Below are positions 6,297 through 9,288 of a stretch of 9,288 nt of DNA, one piece after another (the stretch's first letter is position 1; the number at the start of each line of letters is the position of its first letter). A model generated the notes under the pieces. The model had not been told where the DNA came from. It worked only from the letters and a program-made list of their open reading frames with translations, and made no database searches. This DNA is from an uncultured Eubacteriales bacterium (GTDB lineage: Bacteria > Bacillota_A > Clostridia > Christensenellales > Aristaeellaceae): contig USEE01000036.1 in NCBI GenBank assembly GCA_900553645.1, forward strand, positions 1 to 9,288, written 5' to 3'. The position numbers and the translations under genes were made by a program.

Positions 6297-6606
6297 GATG
6301 GCGGCTGTGGGCGAGCGCGACGCGGTATTGGCGTTTCAGGCGGTAGGACTGCGCGTGGAACCCGTGGAAACGCCCGAAGAAGCGTCCCACGCGGTTAACG
6401 CGCTGGCTAAAGAGGGGTATTCGATAATCCTTGTGACCGAGCGCACCGCGCAGGGCATTGAGGAGACAATATCCAAGTACAAAACCATGCCCACCCCGGC
6501 GATAATACCCATACCCGGTGCGGGCGGCACCAGCGGCTACGCGCGCGCGGCGATGAAGGCCAATATGGAAAAGGCCGTGGGCGCGGACATATTGATGAAT
6601 CAGTGA
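6286..6606 (+). CDS. ntpF: V/A-type ATPase subunit F (central stalk)
   Basis: Subunit F binds subunit D in the central rotating shaft and can modulate ATP hydrolysis. The product is 106 aa with a small alternating beta/alpha fold. The start MATKMAAVGERDAVLAFQAV fits the family pattern (M-x-K followed by a hydrophobic strand, G-x-x-D and VL-x-F). GYSIILVTERTA (44-55) and PAIIPIPG (71-78) are further family landmarks. ATG 6286 is preferred because it keeps the N-terminal strand; it overlaps the end of subunit C by 11 nt, implying translational coupling. ATG 6298, just after the C stop, is possible but loses the usual leader residues. Nomenclature differs: the equivalent E. hirae gene is ntpG. 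An 83-nt gap with two strong hairpins follows. Confidence 0.92.
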   Translation: MATKMAAVGERDAVLAFQAVGLRVEPVETPEEASHAVNALAKEGYSIILVTERTAQGIEETISKYKTMPTPAIIPIPGAGGTSGYARAAMKANMEKAVGADILMNQ

Positions 6607-6609
6607 GGC

Positions 6610-6626
6610 GCGTCCGGCGCGGACGC
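6610..6626 (+). promoter_or_regulatory. First intercistronic hairpin between subunits F and A
   Basis: GCGTCCG (6610-6616) and CGGACGC (6620-6626) form a perfect 7-bp GC-rich stem around a three-base loop, three bases after the F stop codon. No T-run follows, so it is not an intrinsic terminator. It may slow ribosomes or protect the upstream mRNA from 3' decay; this is inference. Confidence 0.5.
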
Positions 6627-6628
6627 AA

Positions 6629-6665
6629 ATGCCGCGCGCGGCGAAATAACAGCGCGCCGCGGCAT
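6629..6665 (+). promoter_or_regulatory. Second, larger intercistronic hairpin between subunits F and A
   Basis: ATGCCGCG (6629-6636) pairs with CGCGGCAT (6658-6665). The stem continues with CGCG (6637-6640) against CGCG (6653-6656) across one bulged base (6657), closing a 12-base A-rich loop. The stem is therefore 12 bp and almost all G-C. It ends 24 bases before the subunit A start, whose SD sequence is weak (GGGG 6674-6677). There is no T-run. An RNA processing, stability or translational tuning element is plausible. Confidence 0.55.
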
Positions 6666-6689
6666 CTGAAAGTGGGGTAAGTGTAAATA

Positions 6690-8447
<1,758 letters not shown>

Positions 8448-8449
8448 CG

Positions 8450-9288
8450 ATGCTTAAAGAATATTCTACTATACGCGAGGTCGTCGGCCCGCTGATGCTG
8501 GTCGAGGGCGTAAGCGGCGTAAAGTACGACGAACTGGTCGAGATTGAACAGGCAAACGGCGAGAAGCGCTCCGGCCGCGTGCTGGAGGTGGACGGCGATA
8601 AGGCGATGGTGCAGCTGTTCGAGTCCAGCAACGGTCTGCGCATTGACAACAGCTCCGTGCGCTTCTTGGGTCGCGGCATTGAGCTGAGCGTGAGTATGGA
8701 TATGCTGGGTCGCGTATTCGACGGCATGGGTCGCCCGCGCGACAATGGCCCCGAGATTATCCCCGAAATGCGGCTGGATATGAACGGTTCGCCCATCAAC
8801 CCCGCGGCGCGCGACTATCCCAGCGAGTTCATTCAGACCGGTATATCGGCCATCGACGGCCTTAACACGCTGGTTCGCGGCCAGAAGCTGCCCGTGTTCT
8901 CGGGAAGCGGCCTGCCCCACGCACAGCTGGCGGCGCAGATCGCGCGTCAGGCCAAGGTGCTGGGCGGCGATTCCAGCAACTTCGCCGTCGTGTTCGGCGC
9001 GATAGGCATTACGTTTGAGGAAGCCGACTTCTTCATAAGCGACTTCCGCCGCACCGGCGCTATCGAGCGCGCCGTGCTGTTCATGAACCTGGCGAACGAC
9101 CCGGCCATTGAGCGTATCGCGACCCCGCGCATGGCGCTGACCGCGGCCGAATACCTGGCTTATGAAAAGGGTATGCACGTACTGGTTATACTTACCGATA
9201 TAACCAACTACGCCGAGGCGCTGCGCGAGGTTTCCGCCGCGCGTAAGGAAGTGCCCGGCCGCCGCGGCTATCCGGGCTATCTGTACAC
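8450..9288 (+). CDS. ntpB: V/A-type ATPase subunit B, non-catalytic (3' end outside window)
   Basis: Subunit B alternates with A in the head and contributes to the nucleotide interfaces. The frame is open to the window edge; 279 full codons are visible of roughly 460 usual for the family, so the truncation is only the window boundary. The start [20 protein letters not shown] is typical. In place of a P-loop it has FSGSGLPH (150-157), which marks the B rather than the A subunit. Further landmarks are [14 protein letters not shown] (182-195), [18 protein letters not shown] (214-231), and [20 protein letters not shown] (244-263), with [10 protein letters not shown] at the edge. GGAGGG at 8435-8440, inside the end of the A gene, is its ribosome site. 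Subunit D is expected downstream, as in the E. hirae operon. Confidence 0.97.
   Translation, partial: MLKEYSTIREVVGPLMLVEGVSGVKYDELVEIEQANGEKRSGRVLEVDGDKAMVQLFESSNGLRIDNSSVRFLGRGIELSVSMDMLGRVFDGMGRPRDNGPEIIPEMRLDMNGSPINPAARDYPSEFIQTGISAIDGLNTLVRGQKLPVFSGSGLPHAQLAAQIARQAKVLGGDSSNFAVVFGAIGITFEEADFFISDFRRTGAIERAVLFMNLANDPAIERIATPRMALTAAEYLAYEKGMHVLVILTDITNYAEALREVSAARKEVPGRRGYPGYLY

Overview
The window is a typical chromosomal stretch of a G+C-rich member of the Firmicutes, probably an anaerobic clostridial lineage. Three things suggest this: strong Shine-Dalgarno (SD) sequences before most genes, a sigma-A-like promoter before rnpB and another before upp, and a bacterial V/A-type ATPase operon in the same gene order as the Enterococcus hirae ntp operon. 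The lineage call is inference from these features; no species can be named. All protein genes are on the + strand.

Layout. Positions 1-190 hold no gene, but contain several hairpins and a block resembling the core of a cobalamin riboswitch. Next come a near-consensus promoter (192-221), the RNase P RNA gene rnpB (about 228-566) and a strong intrinsic terminator (585-619). A 420-base A+T-richer spacer follows. It holds an operator-like set of alternating half-sites (720-749) and a near-perfect promoter (954-982) for upp, uracil phosphoribosyltransferase (1041-1670).

From 1835 to the right edge lies a V/A-type ATPase operon in the order G/H, I, K, E, C, F, A, B. Subunit B runs off the window, and by analogy subunit D should follow. 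The genes overlap or sit close together. Three gaps are wider: before K (68 nt, one hairpin), between E and C (47 nt), and between F and A (83 nt, two GC-rich hairpins).

How the genes work together. A and B form the catalytic head. E and G/H form the peripheral stalks. C and F are rotor and central-stalk parts (with D outside the window). I is the membrane stator and K the rotor ring. The K protein carries all the residues that bind Na+ in E. hirae NtpK, at matching spacing, so the enzyme is predicted to be Na+-coupled. Whether it works as a pump or as an ATP synthase cannot be read from the sequence.

No mobile element, CRISPR array, tRNA or defence system was seen, and no unknown protein system. 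The items most worth a second look are the structured RNA-like block before rnpB, the placement of upp directly before a V-type rather than an F-type ATPase operon, the non-ATG starts of both peripheral-stalk genes, and the hairpins inside the operon.
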